This document shows, in pieces, positions 1 through 7,660 of a stretch of DNA of 38,995 bases. The stretch covers positions 1 through 38,995 of the forward strand of contig JACCTC010000426.1 of the NCBI GenBank assembly GCA_013812655.1, read 5' to 3'. The translations under genes were made by a program, and so were the position numbers. How positions within the stretch are numbered: the first letter of the stretch is position 1; each line of letters begins with the position of its first letter. The notes under the pieces were generated by a model. It was given only the letters and a program-made list of their open reading frames with translations, was not told the DNA's origin and ran no database searches. Source of the stretch: Deltaproteobacteria bacterium. Its GTDB lineage: Bacteria > Myxococcota_A > Polyangia > Haliangiales > Haliangiaceae.

Positions 1-168
1 CCCGGCGTGGACGTAGTCGGCGTGCACGGTCCGGATCAGCTCGGGCTGCGAGAGGTTGAGCTCGTCGTAGCTGCGCGTGTGGAGGACACCGCGCTCGTAG
101 AGCAGCGAGCCCATCGCGCCATCGAACAGCAGTGGTCCGGCGGCGATCGCTTCGGCGAGCGTCTTCAT
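1..168 (-). CDS. Homocysteine S-methyltransferase-like protein, N-terminal fragment (runs off the window)
   Basis: Only the first 56 codons are present; the gene continues past base 1. It reads MKTLAEAIAAGPLLFDGAMG, and then has NLSQPEL followed by an H-x2-Y-x2-AG pattern. The FDGAMGSLL strand and the N-L-S-x-P segment match the start of the homocysteine S-methyltransferase barrel. That barrel is found in MetH N-termini, in bifunctional homocysteine methyltransferase/methylenetetrahydrofolate reductases, and in stand-alone enzymes. These transfer a methyl group to homocysteine to make methionine, using a zinc held by cysteines that would lie beyond this window. Which of the three forms it is cannot be told. 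The ATG overlaps the TGA of the upstream hydrolase gene (ATGA, 165-168), so the two are probably co-translated. Confidence 0.85.
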   Translation of the reverse strand, partial: MKTLAEAIAAGPLLFDGAMGSLLYERGVLHTRSYDELNLSQPELIRTVHADYVHAG

Positions 169-1301
169 GTCCGGAACTCGCGACCCGCGAGACCGAGCGC
201 GCCGAGCTGACGGCGAACGTCGCGCAGCGCATCGCCGCGCCCGACCTGCGCGAGGTGCCCGCCATCGAACCACGCGACGTCGACGCCCCAGTGCGCGGCG
301 AGGGCTTCGGCCTGCTCGGGCGGCGTGATCCGATCGCCACGCCCGGCGATCACGGCGAGCCGATCGCGCTGCACGCGGACAGGGCGCGTCGTCGGAGCGT
401 GGACCGCGAACGCGTCGACCAGCAGATCCTCGGTGATGCCGGCCTTCGCGGCGCGCTGCCGCATCGGGCTCTGCTCGCCGTGTCGCCACATCAGCTTTGC
501 CATCGACACCGCGGGGATCATCGCGACCGCGAAGTCGACGCCGCCGACGTCCGTCGGGCCGGCCACGCTCGCCCACAGCGACGTCGTGTAGCCGCCAAGG
601 CTGATGCCCATCGCGCCGACCGTCGACGCGCCGCGATCGCGGAGGAACATCGACAGCGCGCGCAGATCGAACACCGCCTGGCCGAACCCCTCGTTCGTGC
701 GCATCGGATTCGGCGACGGGAAGAGCGCGCCCGACCGGCCGAGCCCGCGTGCGCCATTCAGTGTCGGGGCCCGCTCGCCGTGATACGGCAGCACGAACGC
801 CGCGACGTCGAACCCATGGCGCAGCCAGTACGGCACCATGAACGTGCGCGCGGTGACCCAGTGGTTGCCGCCGCCCCAGCCGTGGAGCAACACGATCGTC
901 GGCCGACCACGCCCCGTCGGCCGACCACGCCCCGTCGGCCGTCCACGGCCCGAGGTCCACCATCGCGCATGCGCCGTGTGGTTCTCGCGGATATTGGCGT
1001 GGAGGTCGCGCGCCGCAGGCAAGAACGGTTCGTAGTCGGACGCGTACGCGAGGTCGACGACCTGGGTCCCGAGGGGGCCATCGCCGACCGCCGTCAGCTT
1101 CGGGGTCGGTAGTTGCGGCGCCGGGAAGAACGGGCTCGGCAGCCCGAGGGTGCCCTCGCTGTAGGCGGCCGCAAGCTCGATCAGGCGGGCGCGAGCGTCC
1201 CCTTTATCGAGCCTGGGCGTGCGAGGGGCCATCCGGCGCTCCATGAAGCGCACGACGCTCCGATCGAGGACCGCGCTGGCTCGCGTGAAGAGGTTCGCCA
1301 C
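165..1301 (-). CDS. Alpha/beta hydrolase family protein
   Basis: A 378-residue hydrolase if the GTG at 1301 is the start. It has an oxyanion-hole loop HGWGGGNHW near residue 140, a nucleophile elbow G-I-S-L-G-G with Ser about 234, an acid residue in GRGDRITP (Asp about 323) and a terminal GGH (His about 349). The triad is therefore complete. The approximately 100-residue extension before the hydrolase strand is typical of the poorly characterised abhydrolase-18-like group; the substrate cannot be inferred. An ATG at 1361 is possible, but the added residues look non-coding, and TAGGG lies about 11 bases before the GTG. The gene overlaps the methyltransferase-like gene downstream by four bases. 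Just before the HGW strand, an 18-bp tandem repeat encodes GRGRPT three times. Confidence 0.85.
   Translation of the reverse strand: MANLFTRASAVLDRSVVRFMERRMAPRTPRLDKGDARARLIELAAAYSEGTLGLPSPFFPAPQLPTPKLTAVGDGPLGTQVVDLAYASDYEPFLPAARDLHANIRENHTAHARWWTSGRGRPTGRGRPTGRGRPTIVLLHGWGGGNHWVTARTFMVPYWLRHGFDVAAFVLPYHGERAPTLNGARGLGRSGALFPSPNPMRTNEGFGQAVFDLRALSMFLRDRGASTVGAMGISLGGYTTSLWASVAGPTDVGGVDFAVAMIPAVSMAKLMWRHGEQSPMRQRAAKAGITEDLLVDAFAVHAPTTRPVRVQRDRLAVIAGRGDRITPPEQAEALAAHWGVDVAWFDGGHLAQVGRGDALRDVRRQLGALGLAGREFRT
901..954. repeat. 18-bp tandem repeat, three units, inside the hydrolase gene
   Basis: Bases 901-918 and 919-936 are identical; 937-954 is a third copy with several changes. The repeat is in frame and encodes consecutive GRGRPT units on the minus strand. 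Gain or loss of a unit would keep the frame. Confidence 0.9.
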
Positions 1302-1441
1302 GTTGGAAACAACCCTACCGCAGATCGGGTACCTCGGAGCTTCCCCCGCAGCTACGGGCAATTAACCGAAGGGGAGCGAGGCCGTCTGGCCGAGCGACCG
1401 CGGAGGTTACAAGTGAATGGCGATCGCGCTATCACGTCTCT

Positions 1442-2638
1442 ATGCCGATGCGGCGCGCCCTCGTCCTCGCTCTCGCGGCGTTGCCCGCGTCGTTGCTGCT
1501 CGCCTCGTCGGCCCACGCCGACACGTTCGGCGGGTTCTCCGGCGTCGACCGCCCGTACCTCGTCAACTCGGACCGGGTGTGCGCGCCGCTGGCGGTCACG
1601 AGCGGCACCGCGACCGGGATGCCGGCCTGCGACAAGGCGCCGGCGGATGTCGTCGCCAAGCTGTCGATGAAGGCGCCGATCCCGCAAAGTGGCGCGAAGG
1701 CGACGTTCGCCGCGACCGTCTCGGGCCGCACGCTGACCGTGACCCGCAAGATCGGCGGAACGCCGGTCGTGACGTGGACCGCGCCCGACGCGATCGGCAA
1801 GGTCGTCGATGTCTACGCGAGCCAGTACGAGGATCGGATCGCGGTGACGTACACGACGCGGCGGCTCGGCAAGGAGGTCACCGACGTCGTCGCGTTCGAT
1901 CTCGGCCAGGGCGCTGCGACCACACCGACGCAGCCTCCGGTCACGAACCCGACGAATCCGACGACCACGCCGACGCCACCGACGGCGACGCCGGTCGAAG
2001 ATCCGAAGCTGACGAAGGCGATCGTGGCCGCGCGCAAGGCGCCGAAGGGCGCGAAGGCGATCGCGGCGTGGAAGGCCGTGCTCGCGGTCGACCCCGCGCA
2101 CGCCGAGGCAACCTACCGGCTTGCCGCCGCACAGGCGCTCGCGAAGCAGCCGCCTGACGCGCTCGCCACGCTGGCGACCCTCGCGACATCGACACGCCCC
2201 GACGCGATCGAGTGGCGGATCGAGGCACGCTTCGATCCTGCGTTCGCGAGCGTGCGCGCCGACCCGAAGTTTCGCGCCGCGGCCGGACTCGACAAGAAGG
2301 GTACGTCCGCGTACGAGCGGCTGATGGGGTTTGGCGGGCAGTGGGAGCAGACCGGCACGAGCTGCGACAAGCCCGAGATCCGGTTCACGACGCTCCGCGA
2401 TCGCACGTTCAAGCTGCGGGTGAAGACGGTCTGCCAGGGCAGCGTGTTCGACACGCCGTTCAAGGGCACCTGGCGCATCGAGGGCACCCGCATCGTGCTG
2501 ACGTTGCCGACCCGTGGCAAGCAGGTCAGCGCCGCCGACGAGGCAGGCTGCGAGCTGGTCGCCCAGGGCGACGAGGACGCGCTGCATTGCGTGATCGGGC
2601 GTGACATCGACTTCACAGTCTTGCCTACACGCCGGTAA
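1442..2638 (+). CDS. Secreted protein of unknown function with TP-rich linker
   Basis: 398 residues. A clear signal peptide (MRRALVLALAALPASLLLAS, cleavage after AHA near residue 26) predicts export. A mature N-terminal domain of about 130 residues is followed by a Thr/Pro-rich linker (about residues 160-184). Next comes a short helical segment resembling one or two TPR-like units (KAIAAWKAVLAVDPAHAEA). The C-terminal domain of about 110 residues is beta-rich (GGQWEQTGTSCDKPEIRF onward) with four cysteines that could form disulfides. I do not recognise a family. No good ribosome site precedes the ATG at 1442; the ATG two codons later (1448) is equally possible. It reads toward the sigma factor gene, 75 bases downstream, but is probably independent of it. 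Confidence 0.8.
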   Translation: MPMRRALVLALAALPASLLLASSAHADTFGGFSGVDRPYLVNSDRVCAPLAVTSGTATGMPACDKAPADVVAKLSMKAPIPQSGAKATFAATVSGRTLTVTRKIGGTPVVTWTAPDAIGKVVDVYASQYEDRIAVTYTTRRLGKEVTDVVAFDLGQGAATTPTQPPVTNPTNPTTTPTPPTATPVEDPKLTKAIVAARKAPKGAKAIAAWKAVLAVDPAHAEATYRLAAAQALAKQPPDALATLATLATSTRPDAIEWRIEARFDPAFASVRADPKFRAAAGLDKKGTSAYERLMGFGGQWEQTGTSCDKPEIRFTTLRDRTFKLRVKTVCQGSVFDTPFKGTWRIEGTRIVLTLPTRGKQVSAADEAGCELVAQGDEDALHCVIGRDIDFTVLPTRR

Positions 2639-2713
2639 ACCTTCGGGTTATCGCGCTCAGCAATGTGAACGCGAGAGTGGGTCCCGGCGACTAACCCTGT
2701 CGAGCCTCAAGCT

Positions 2714-3361
2714 ATGCTCGACCGTGTGAAGCGCGAGACCGGATCGTCGACGACGCTCGGGGTGGCCGACGAAGCCGACCTGATCGAGCGGTGTCGTGCG
2801 CACGAGCGGAGCGCGCAGGACGAGCTCTATCACCGGTTTCGCCGCCAGGTCGCCGCCAACCTCTATCGCGTGATGGGCGATCGCGGCGATCTCGACGATC
2901 TCGTGCAAGAGGTCTTCGTGATCGCGTTCCGCGGCCTCGAGCAGTTTCGCGGTGACGCCCGGCTTTCGACGTGGATCTACCGGATCTGCGTCAACGTCGC
3001 GCTCGGCCGCATCCGCACCCGCAAGCGCCGGCCGACCGCGATCGGCGTCGCCGATCTCGACGCGGCGGATGCCGATCCCAGCCTGACCGATCGACCGGAG
3101 ACGCCGCACCAGAGCCTCGAGCGCCGGCGCGATCAGGCGACCGTCTATCGCGCGCTCGAGCTGCTGTCGCCGAAGAAGCGCATCGTCCTCTACCTCCACG
3201 AGATCGAGGGCCTCGACCTCAAGGAGATCGCGTACCTCGTCGACTCGAACCCGGTCACCGTGCGAACGCGGCTGTTCTACGCGCGCCGCGAGTTCTACAA
3301 GATCCTCGCGATCACCCCGCCGATCTCGACGGGCGACGCGGATACGGAGGACGACGCGTGA
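2714..3361 (+). CDS. ECF-type RNA polymerase sigma factor
   Basis: 215 residues, the usual size for a group 4 sigma factor. Region 2 spans roughly residues 38-100 and includes DLDDLVQEVFVIAFRGLEQF and ARLSTWIYRICVNVA, the -10 recognition and core-binding helices. Region 4 spans roughly 145-200, with LSPKKRIVLYLHEIEGLDLK followed by the helix-turn-helix EIAYLVDSNPVTVRTRLFYA. The stop codon overlaps the GTG start of the next gene, a zinc-finger/FecR anti-sigma, so the pair is coupled and the neighbour presumably holds this factor inactive. The ATG at 2714 lacks a clear ribosome site; GTG at 2726 is an alternative. The target regulon is unknown. Confidence 0.95.
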   Translation: MLDRVKRETGSSTTLGVADEADLIERCRAHERSAQDELYHRFRRQVAANLYRVMGDRGDLDDLVQEVFVIAFRGLEQFRGDARLSTWIYRICVNVALGRIRTRKRRPTAIGVADLDAADADPSLTDRPETPHQSLERRRDQATVYRALELLSPKKRIVLYLHEIEGLDLKEIAYLVDSNPVTVRTRLFYARREFYKILAITPPISTGDADTEDDA

Positions 3362-4878
3362 AGCACGTCGCGCCGCATCGCTGGGCGGATGCCGAGGCCG
3401 GGCGCGTCGACGCCGCAGCACGGGCGGCGATGGATCGTCATGCGGACGGATGCTCGAGGTGCGCGCGCGCCCGCGATCGGATCAAGCAAGCGAGCGCGAG
3501 CTTCGCCGCGATCAAGTCACATCCGGCGCCCGAGTTGCCGTGGGATGCTGTGCGTGCGCGGATCCACTGGTCGGTGTCGACCGAGCGCCGCGAGCGGCTT
3601 GCCCTCGAGGAGCGCGCTCCAGCACGCCGCTGGATCGGCACGCTCGCGCTCGCGACCGCTGCCGCCGGCGCGCTCGTGATCGCGCTCGTCACCGACGGTG
3701 TGCGCCCGGCACAGCTCGCCGGTGCGCCGCGCACGACCGCACCGGCAGAGCAGCCACAGACGCCCGTGATGCCGCCCGCACCGGCAGAACCGACCGCGCT
3801 CGCGGGGCTCGTCAATCGCACGACCGGCGACGTGATGATCGATGGGATCCGGCCGGACGATCTGTTCGCACGCCGGCTCGTCGCGGGCTCGGTGATCGCG
3901 ACCGGCGATGGCCGCGTCGACATCCAGTTCGCCGATGCCAGCGCGTTCGCACTCGGGCCGCGCTCGATGATCGAGCTGCGCCGGTTCGATGCCGACGCGA
4001 TCGAGCTCGTCGTCGAGGGAACCGTCGACATCGAGGTCGCCCCACGCGCGCCGCACCAGCGCTTCCTCGTCCTTGCCGGCGACCGCACGATCGAGGTTCG
4101 CGGCACCCAGTTCCGCGTCCGTCAGGAAGCCGGCAACACGACGGTCGCCTGCCGCCACGGCCTGGTCGCGGTGCGCGACGCGAAGGGGCAGGTCGATGTC
4201 GGCGCCGCGCGCCGCGTCGAGCTCGCGGCCGCGCACACGGTGACGATCGATCGCGTGCGTCCACTCTCGGTCGACGAGGTCAACGATCTCGCTGCCGCCA
4301 CGCCGCTCACGCTGCCGGTCTTCGATCGGATGGCGCGCTCGCAGGCGAACGGCTGGTTCGGCGCGCTCCTCGAAGGCTCCGCGCCGCTCGAGATCGCGAC
4401 CGCCAGCCGCCGCGAGGTCCGCATCAATGGCGTCGAGCTCGGCTCCGCGCCGATGCGCGTCCGCGTCATGCCGGGCCGTCACATGGTCGAGGCTGCCGAT
4501 GCCGCCGGCCGGTTCCGCCGCGTCGGCTGGGTCGACGTCGCCACACCACGCACGGGTTCGACCTCGCAGGGCTCGCGCCTCGAGATCCCCGCCGAGCCGC
4601 GGCCGACGCGTGGCGTCCAGGAACGCCGTCGCCAGCTCCTGACCGGCCACGACAAGGCGCGCGTCGCGCTCTGCATGCGCTCGATCGCGAAGTCAGGGCT
4701 GACCGGTACCTACGTGGTTGTCGAGATCGCCGTCGACGGCGCCGGCGCGATCGGCTTCCTCAACGTGCTCGATACCGACCTGCCGTCGACCACCGCCAGC
4801 TGCGTGCGCGACGTGCTCGTCGACGTTCGCTTCGGCAGCGGCGCACCGGCGAGCTGGCGCGAGCGCCTCGATCTCTGA
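3358..4878 (+). CDS. Zinc-finger anti-sigma factor with transmembrane segment and FecR domain
   Basis: 506 residues from GTG 3358, which overlaps the sigma-factor stop (GTGA). The N-terminus carries the zinc-associated anti-sigma motif H28-x3-C32-x2-C35. A single hydrophobic segment follows at about residues 91-113 (TLALATAAAGALVIALV). A Pro/Ala linker then leads to a periplasmic FecR-like domain at about 150-300 (GSVIATGDGRVDIQFADASA, then VRGTQFRV). After it come a PEGA-like strand region (RVMPGRHMVEAADAAGRF, about 380) and a C-terminal domain of about 90 residues with two Cys (CMRSIAKSG and SCVRDVL). The layout implies that an envelope signal sensed outside releases the cytoplasmic sigma factor. 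The frame stays open further upstream but there it overlaps the sigma gene, so the coupled GTG is preferred. Confidence 0.9.
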   Translation: MKHVAPHRWADAEAGRVDAAARAAMDRHADGCSRCARARDRIKQASASFAAIKSHPAPELPWDAVRARIHWSVSTERRERLALEERAPARRWIGTLALATAAAGALVIALVTDGVRPAQLAGAPRTTAPAEQPQTPVMPPAPAEPTALAGLVNRTTGDVMIDGIRPDDLFARRLVAGSVIATGDGRVDIQFADASAFALGPRSMIELRRFDADAIELVVEGTVDIEVAPRAPHQRFLVLAGDRTIEVRGTQFRVRQEAGNTTVACRHGLVAVRDAKGQVDVGAARRVELAAAHTVTIDRVRPLSVDEVNDLAAATPLTLPVFDRMARSQANGWFGALLEGSAPLEIATASRREVRINGVELGSAPMRVRVMPGRHMVEAADAAGRFRRVGWVDVATPRTGSTSQGSRLEIPAEPRPTRGVQERRRQLLTGHDKARVALCMRSIAKSGLTGTYVVVEIAVDGAGAIGFLNVLDTDLPSTTASCVRDVLVDVRFGSGAPASWRERLDL

Positions 4879-4907
4879 TCGCGGTCCATCGACGCGCGGG
4901 CAGGAAC

Positions 4908-4992
4908 CTAACCCCAGAGCTCGGCTGTGTTGATTTGGCGTAGGCGTACGCCGACGCCTACGCGGGTCAACACAAACGATCCCTGGGGTTAG
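4908..4992. terminator. Nested inverted repeat between convergent genes, likely bidirectional terminator
   Basis: Three perfect arm pairs are nested about one centre: CTAACCCCAG (4908-4917) with 4983-4992, TGTGTTGA (4926-4933) with 4967-4974, and GCGTAGGCGT (4938-4947) with 4954-4963 around a 6-base loop. It sits between the stop codons of two convergent genes, and the outer arm covers the minus-strand stop codon. No U-tract is present, so it may act as a transcript barrier or stabiliser rather than a classical intrinsic terminator. Confidence 0.75.
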
Positions 4993-5594
4993 AACTTGAC
5001 GCCGATCGTGATGCGACCGGCGCGGTACTCGCCTTCCTGCAGGCGGGCCGGTGCGAGGCGCGGGAGGATCGGTTGTGTGTCGACGGGCTGGGTCTCGTAG
5101 GTCTCCTCGATCGAGCGACCACCGAGGCGCAGATCGAGGCCGATGGTCAGGCCGCCGCGCGAGCGATACTCGAGGCCGAGCCCGCCCTCGATGTGCGTGC
5201 CCTTCGTCGCCGTGTAGTCGTTCTCCGCGCGATCGATGCCGAGGCCGGCGAACAGCACGGGCATCAGCTCGCCGCGGTCGAGCAGGTCGACGACGAGCAG
5301 CGCGGTGCCGGTGCGGATCGTGGTGTTGTCGTAGTTGGTCTCGGCATCGGTGTCGAACTTGACGATCTCGAGCTGACCCGAGACTCGCTTCGAGAAGCCG
5401 ACGCGGCCGAACAGGCCGAGCGTGCGGTGGCCATCGGTGTCCGCGTCGACCTCGCTGTGCGAGACACCCGCGGCGATGCCCAGGGTGATCGGCCGCGCGG
5501 CGGCGGGCGTCGGCGCGAGGACGGGGATGGCGAACACGGCGAGCGTGACAAGCGATGAGATGGCGCGCATGAGCTGGCTTGCAGCACGCGGCAT
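4989..5594 (-). CDS. Small outer-membrane beta-barrel protein
   Basis: 201 residues from ATG 5594, which follows a G-rich stretch; ATG 5570 is an alternative and both keep the signal peptide. The leader MRAISSLVTLAVFAIPVLAP ends at AAA before RPITLG. The mature part is a series of alternating strands (TLGLFGRVGFSKRVSGQLEI, LMPVLFAGLGIDRAEND, GLTIGLDLRLGG) and ends in Phe (ITIGVKF), the terminal signature of outer-membrane barrels. It resembles the C-terminal half of the barrel gene at 28025 in strand order and in the motif VLAG-x-G. A longer reading frame to 5765 would overlap the oxidoreductase gene and looks non-coding. Function is unknown, probably a small eight-stranded barrel. Confidence 0.8.
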   Translation of the reverse strand: MPRAASQLMRAISSLVTLAVFAIPVLAPTPAAARPITLGIAAGVSHSEVDADTDGHRTLGLFGRVGFSKRVSGQLEIVKFDTDAETNYDNTTIRTGTALLVVDLLDRGELMPVLFAGLGIDRAENDYTATKGTHIEGGLGLEYRSRGGLTIGLDLRLGGRSIEETYETQPVDTQPILPRLAPARLQEGEYRAGRITIGVKF

Positions 5595-5691
5595 GCCGCC
5601 CCCAAGCCGGTGAAATCGCGGCGGCCTCCCGGGACGCGCATCAAAAAACCGAGTCCTGGTCACCCGACGATGTCGGTTTCCCGCACCACCC

Positions 5692-7590
5692 CTATCCGAG
5701 GGTCGCTGCGATCTTCTCGGCTGCGCGGGTGGCGAGCGCCATGATCGTGATCTGCGGGTTGACACCGAGCGAGGTCGGGACCGCGGCGCCGTCGACGACG
5801 TAGAGGCCAGGCGTGTCGTGGACCTGGTGATCGGACCCGACCACCGAGCTGTGCGGATCGCTGCCCATGCGGGCGGTGCCGAGCGGGTGGTACGCGGAGA
5901 GATCGAGGTCCCATGGCTTGATGGTCGCGCGGCGGAGCGCGGCGAGATCGTCGGGGGACTCGATGATGTCGAAGCCGTTGATCGGGGAGTGGACGCGGCG
6001 CGCGCCGGCGGCGAAGTAGATCTGCGCGAGCACGTCGAAGCCGCGCTTGATGTGCGAGACGTCCTGCTCGGTGAGCCAGTACTGGATCAGCGGCTGGCCG
6101 CGCAGCTCGGTGACCTTGCCGCGCGAGGTGTCCTCGATCATGAAGCCGAAGCTCGAGATGTGGTTGAACGACTCGGCGAGCCGGATCAGCTCGGGGCCGA
6201 TCAGCTGGGTCATCGACATCGTCATCTCGAGCGGCACCATCGCGCCCTCGAACAGGATGCCCTCGTCGTGGAGGTCCTCGATCGCGTAGCCCTGCGGGAT
6301 GCCCTTCCACGGCATGATCTCCTCGTCGAACTCGGCGATCGCGCCGGTCGCCGGATGGATCGAGAGGTTCTTGCCGAGCTGGCCCGACTGCGAGCCGAGC
6401 TGCTGCGCCCCGAGCAGCAACGGGGTCAGGATCGCGCCGCACGCGACGACGACCGCGCGAGCGCGCACGGTCAACGTCTTGCCATCCGCGGTGACCGCGA
6501 CGACGCCGCGCGCGCGGCCGCCCTCGACGATGATGCGCGTGACCTTCGCCCCTGTGAACAGCTCGGCGCCGGCGCGGAGCGCGATCGGGATGTAGCTGAC
6601 GTTCGTCGAGCGCTTCGCATCGGTTGGGCAGCCGAAGCAGCACACGCCCTGGCCATCGCACGCCGGCGCGTTACGCCGGAGCGGCTTGTGCTGCGTGAAG
6701 CCGAGCGCGTCGCAGCCGCGTGCGATCACGCGGCCATTGCCGCCGAGCAGCTCGGCGCGCGCGGCCTCGACCTGCAGCACGTGCTCGACGCGATCGAAGT
6801 AGCCGCCCATCTTGTCGGGCGTGAGATCAGCGAGCCCGAGCTCCGTGGCCCACTCGTCGAGGATGCGATCCGGCGTGCGATAGCAGGTGCCGGAGTTGAT
6901 GGTCGTCGTGCCACCGACCGACATCCCGAGCGGGATCGGGATCGCGACGTTGCCGACCGAGAACGTCGAGCCGCCTCGCCGGTACAGCCGCTGGTGCATC
7001 TCGAACGCGCGGCCGGTGAACTGCGAGCGATCGTGGTAGCGGCCTTCCTCCACGAACACGACCGCGAGCCCGGCCTCGGCGAGCTCGCGCCCGACGACCG
7101 CGCCGCCGGCGCCGGTGCCGATCACCACGACGTCACTCTCGACCGCGAGATCACCATCGAGCTTCGCGTGCACGCGATCGCGCATGTACGCCGGCTTGGT
7201 CTCGGCCTTCACCTTCTCGGCGTCGTAGACGCAGCCGAGCTGCTTGTAGAGCGCGGGGTCGTCGAAGTGCGCGATCTTGAGCGGGCTGACGAGCGCGCGC
7301 AGCATCAGCCGGCGAAACACGTCGCCGTGGCGCCACTGCTGGAGGATCGCGAGCCGGCGCTCGGGCGCGACGCGCGTGAACGCCTTGCGCTCGCCGAGCC
7401 ACGCCTGGGCATCGAGCCCGCGTAGCAAGCCGGCGAGCCCGGTCTGCGCCGCGCCTGGCAAGTTGCTCGCGAACTGCTCGACCTTGTAGGCGGTCTGCTC
7501 GCCAGCTCCCGGGATGAACTTGCCCGCAGGCAGCGCCGCCTCCGCGACCGCGACCAGCGTCCTGTGCAGATTTGGCGAGAGCTGCGACAC
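5692..7590 (-). CDS. GMC-family FAD-dependent alcohol/sterol oxidoreductase
   Basis: 632 residues. An N-terminal helical region of about 150 residues precedes the FAD-binding Rossmann motif GTGAGGAVVGRELAEAG (about residues 158-174). A cysteine cluster C-x5-CC-x2-C (DGQGVCCFGCPTDAKRST, about 310-327) is of the kind seen in long-chain fatty alcohol oxidase-like GMC proteins. The active-site pair is His568 (HPLGTARMG) and Asn611 (NPQITIMA), the His/Asn combination known from cholesterol oxidase. The enzyme should oxidise a hydrophobic alcohol; long-chain alcohol or sterol is the best guess and the electron acceptor is unknown. No signal peptide is seen. The GTG start is supported by AGGGTGA seven bases upstream. 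It stands alone between two envelope genes, 97 and 70 bases away. Confidence 0.9.
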   Translation of the reverse strand: MSQLSPNLHRTLVAVAEAALPAGKFIPGAGEQTAYKVEQFASNLPGAAQTGLAGLLRGLDAQAWLGERKAFTRVAPERRLAILQQWRHGDVFRRLMLRALVSPLKIAHFDDPALYKQLGCVYDAEKVKAETKPAYMRDRVHAKLDGDLAVESDVVVIGTGAGGAVVGRELAEAGLAVVFVEEGRYHDRSQFTGRAFEMHQRLYRRGGSTFSVGNVAIPIPLGMSVGGTTTINSGTCYRTPDRILDEWATELGLADLTPDKMGGYFDRVEHVLQVEAARAELLGGNGRVIARGCDALGFTQHKPLRRNAPACDGQGVCCFGCPTDAKRSTNVSYIPIALRAGAELFTGAKVTRIIVEGGRARGVVAVTADGKTLTVRARAVVVACGAILTPLLLGAQQLGSQSGQLGKNLSIHPATGAIAEFDEEIMPWKGIPQGYAIEDLHDEGILFEGAMVPLEMTMSMTQLIGPELIRLAESFNHISSFGFMIEDTSRGKVTELRGQPLIQYWLTEQDVSHIKRGFDVLAQIYFAAGARRVHSPINGFDIIESPDDLAALRRATIKPWDLDLSAYHPLGTARMGSDPHSSVVGSDHQVHDTPGLYVVDGAAVPTSLGVNPQITIMALATRAAEKIAATLG

Positions 7591-7660
7591 GAGATCACCC
7601 TAGCAAGACACCGGTCCGACCACCAGACCAATCCGTCAGGTGACCGGAATAACCCGTGGA

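Noticed and set aside
2645..2697. GGGTTA/TAACCC inverted pair upstream of the sigma gene
   Set aside because: Six-base arms separated by about 40 bases are weak and the intervening sequence does not pair well; not called as a terminator or operator.
2971..3357. N-terminal extension of the anti-sigma frame
   Set aside because: It lies inside the sigma-factor gene and reads as Arg/Pro-rich shadow sequence; the coupled GTG at 3358 directly precedes the zinc finger.
5595..5765. Upstream extension of the small barrel protein
   Set aside because: It would overlap the end of the GMC oxidoreductase gene and place a signal peptide in the interior of the protein.
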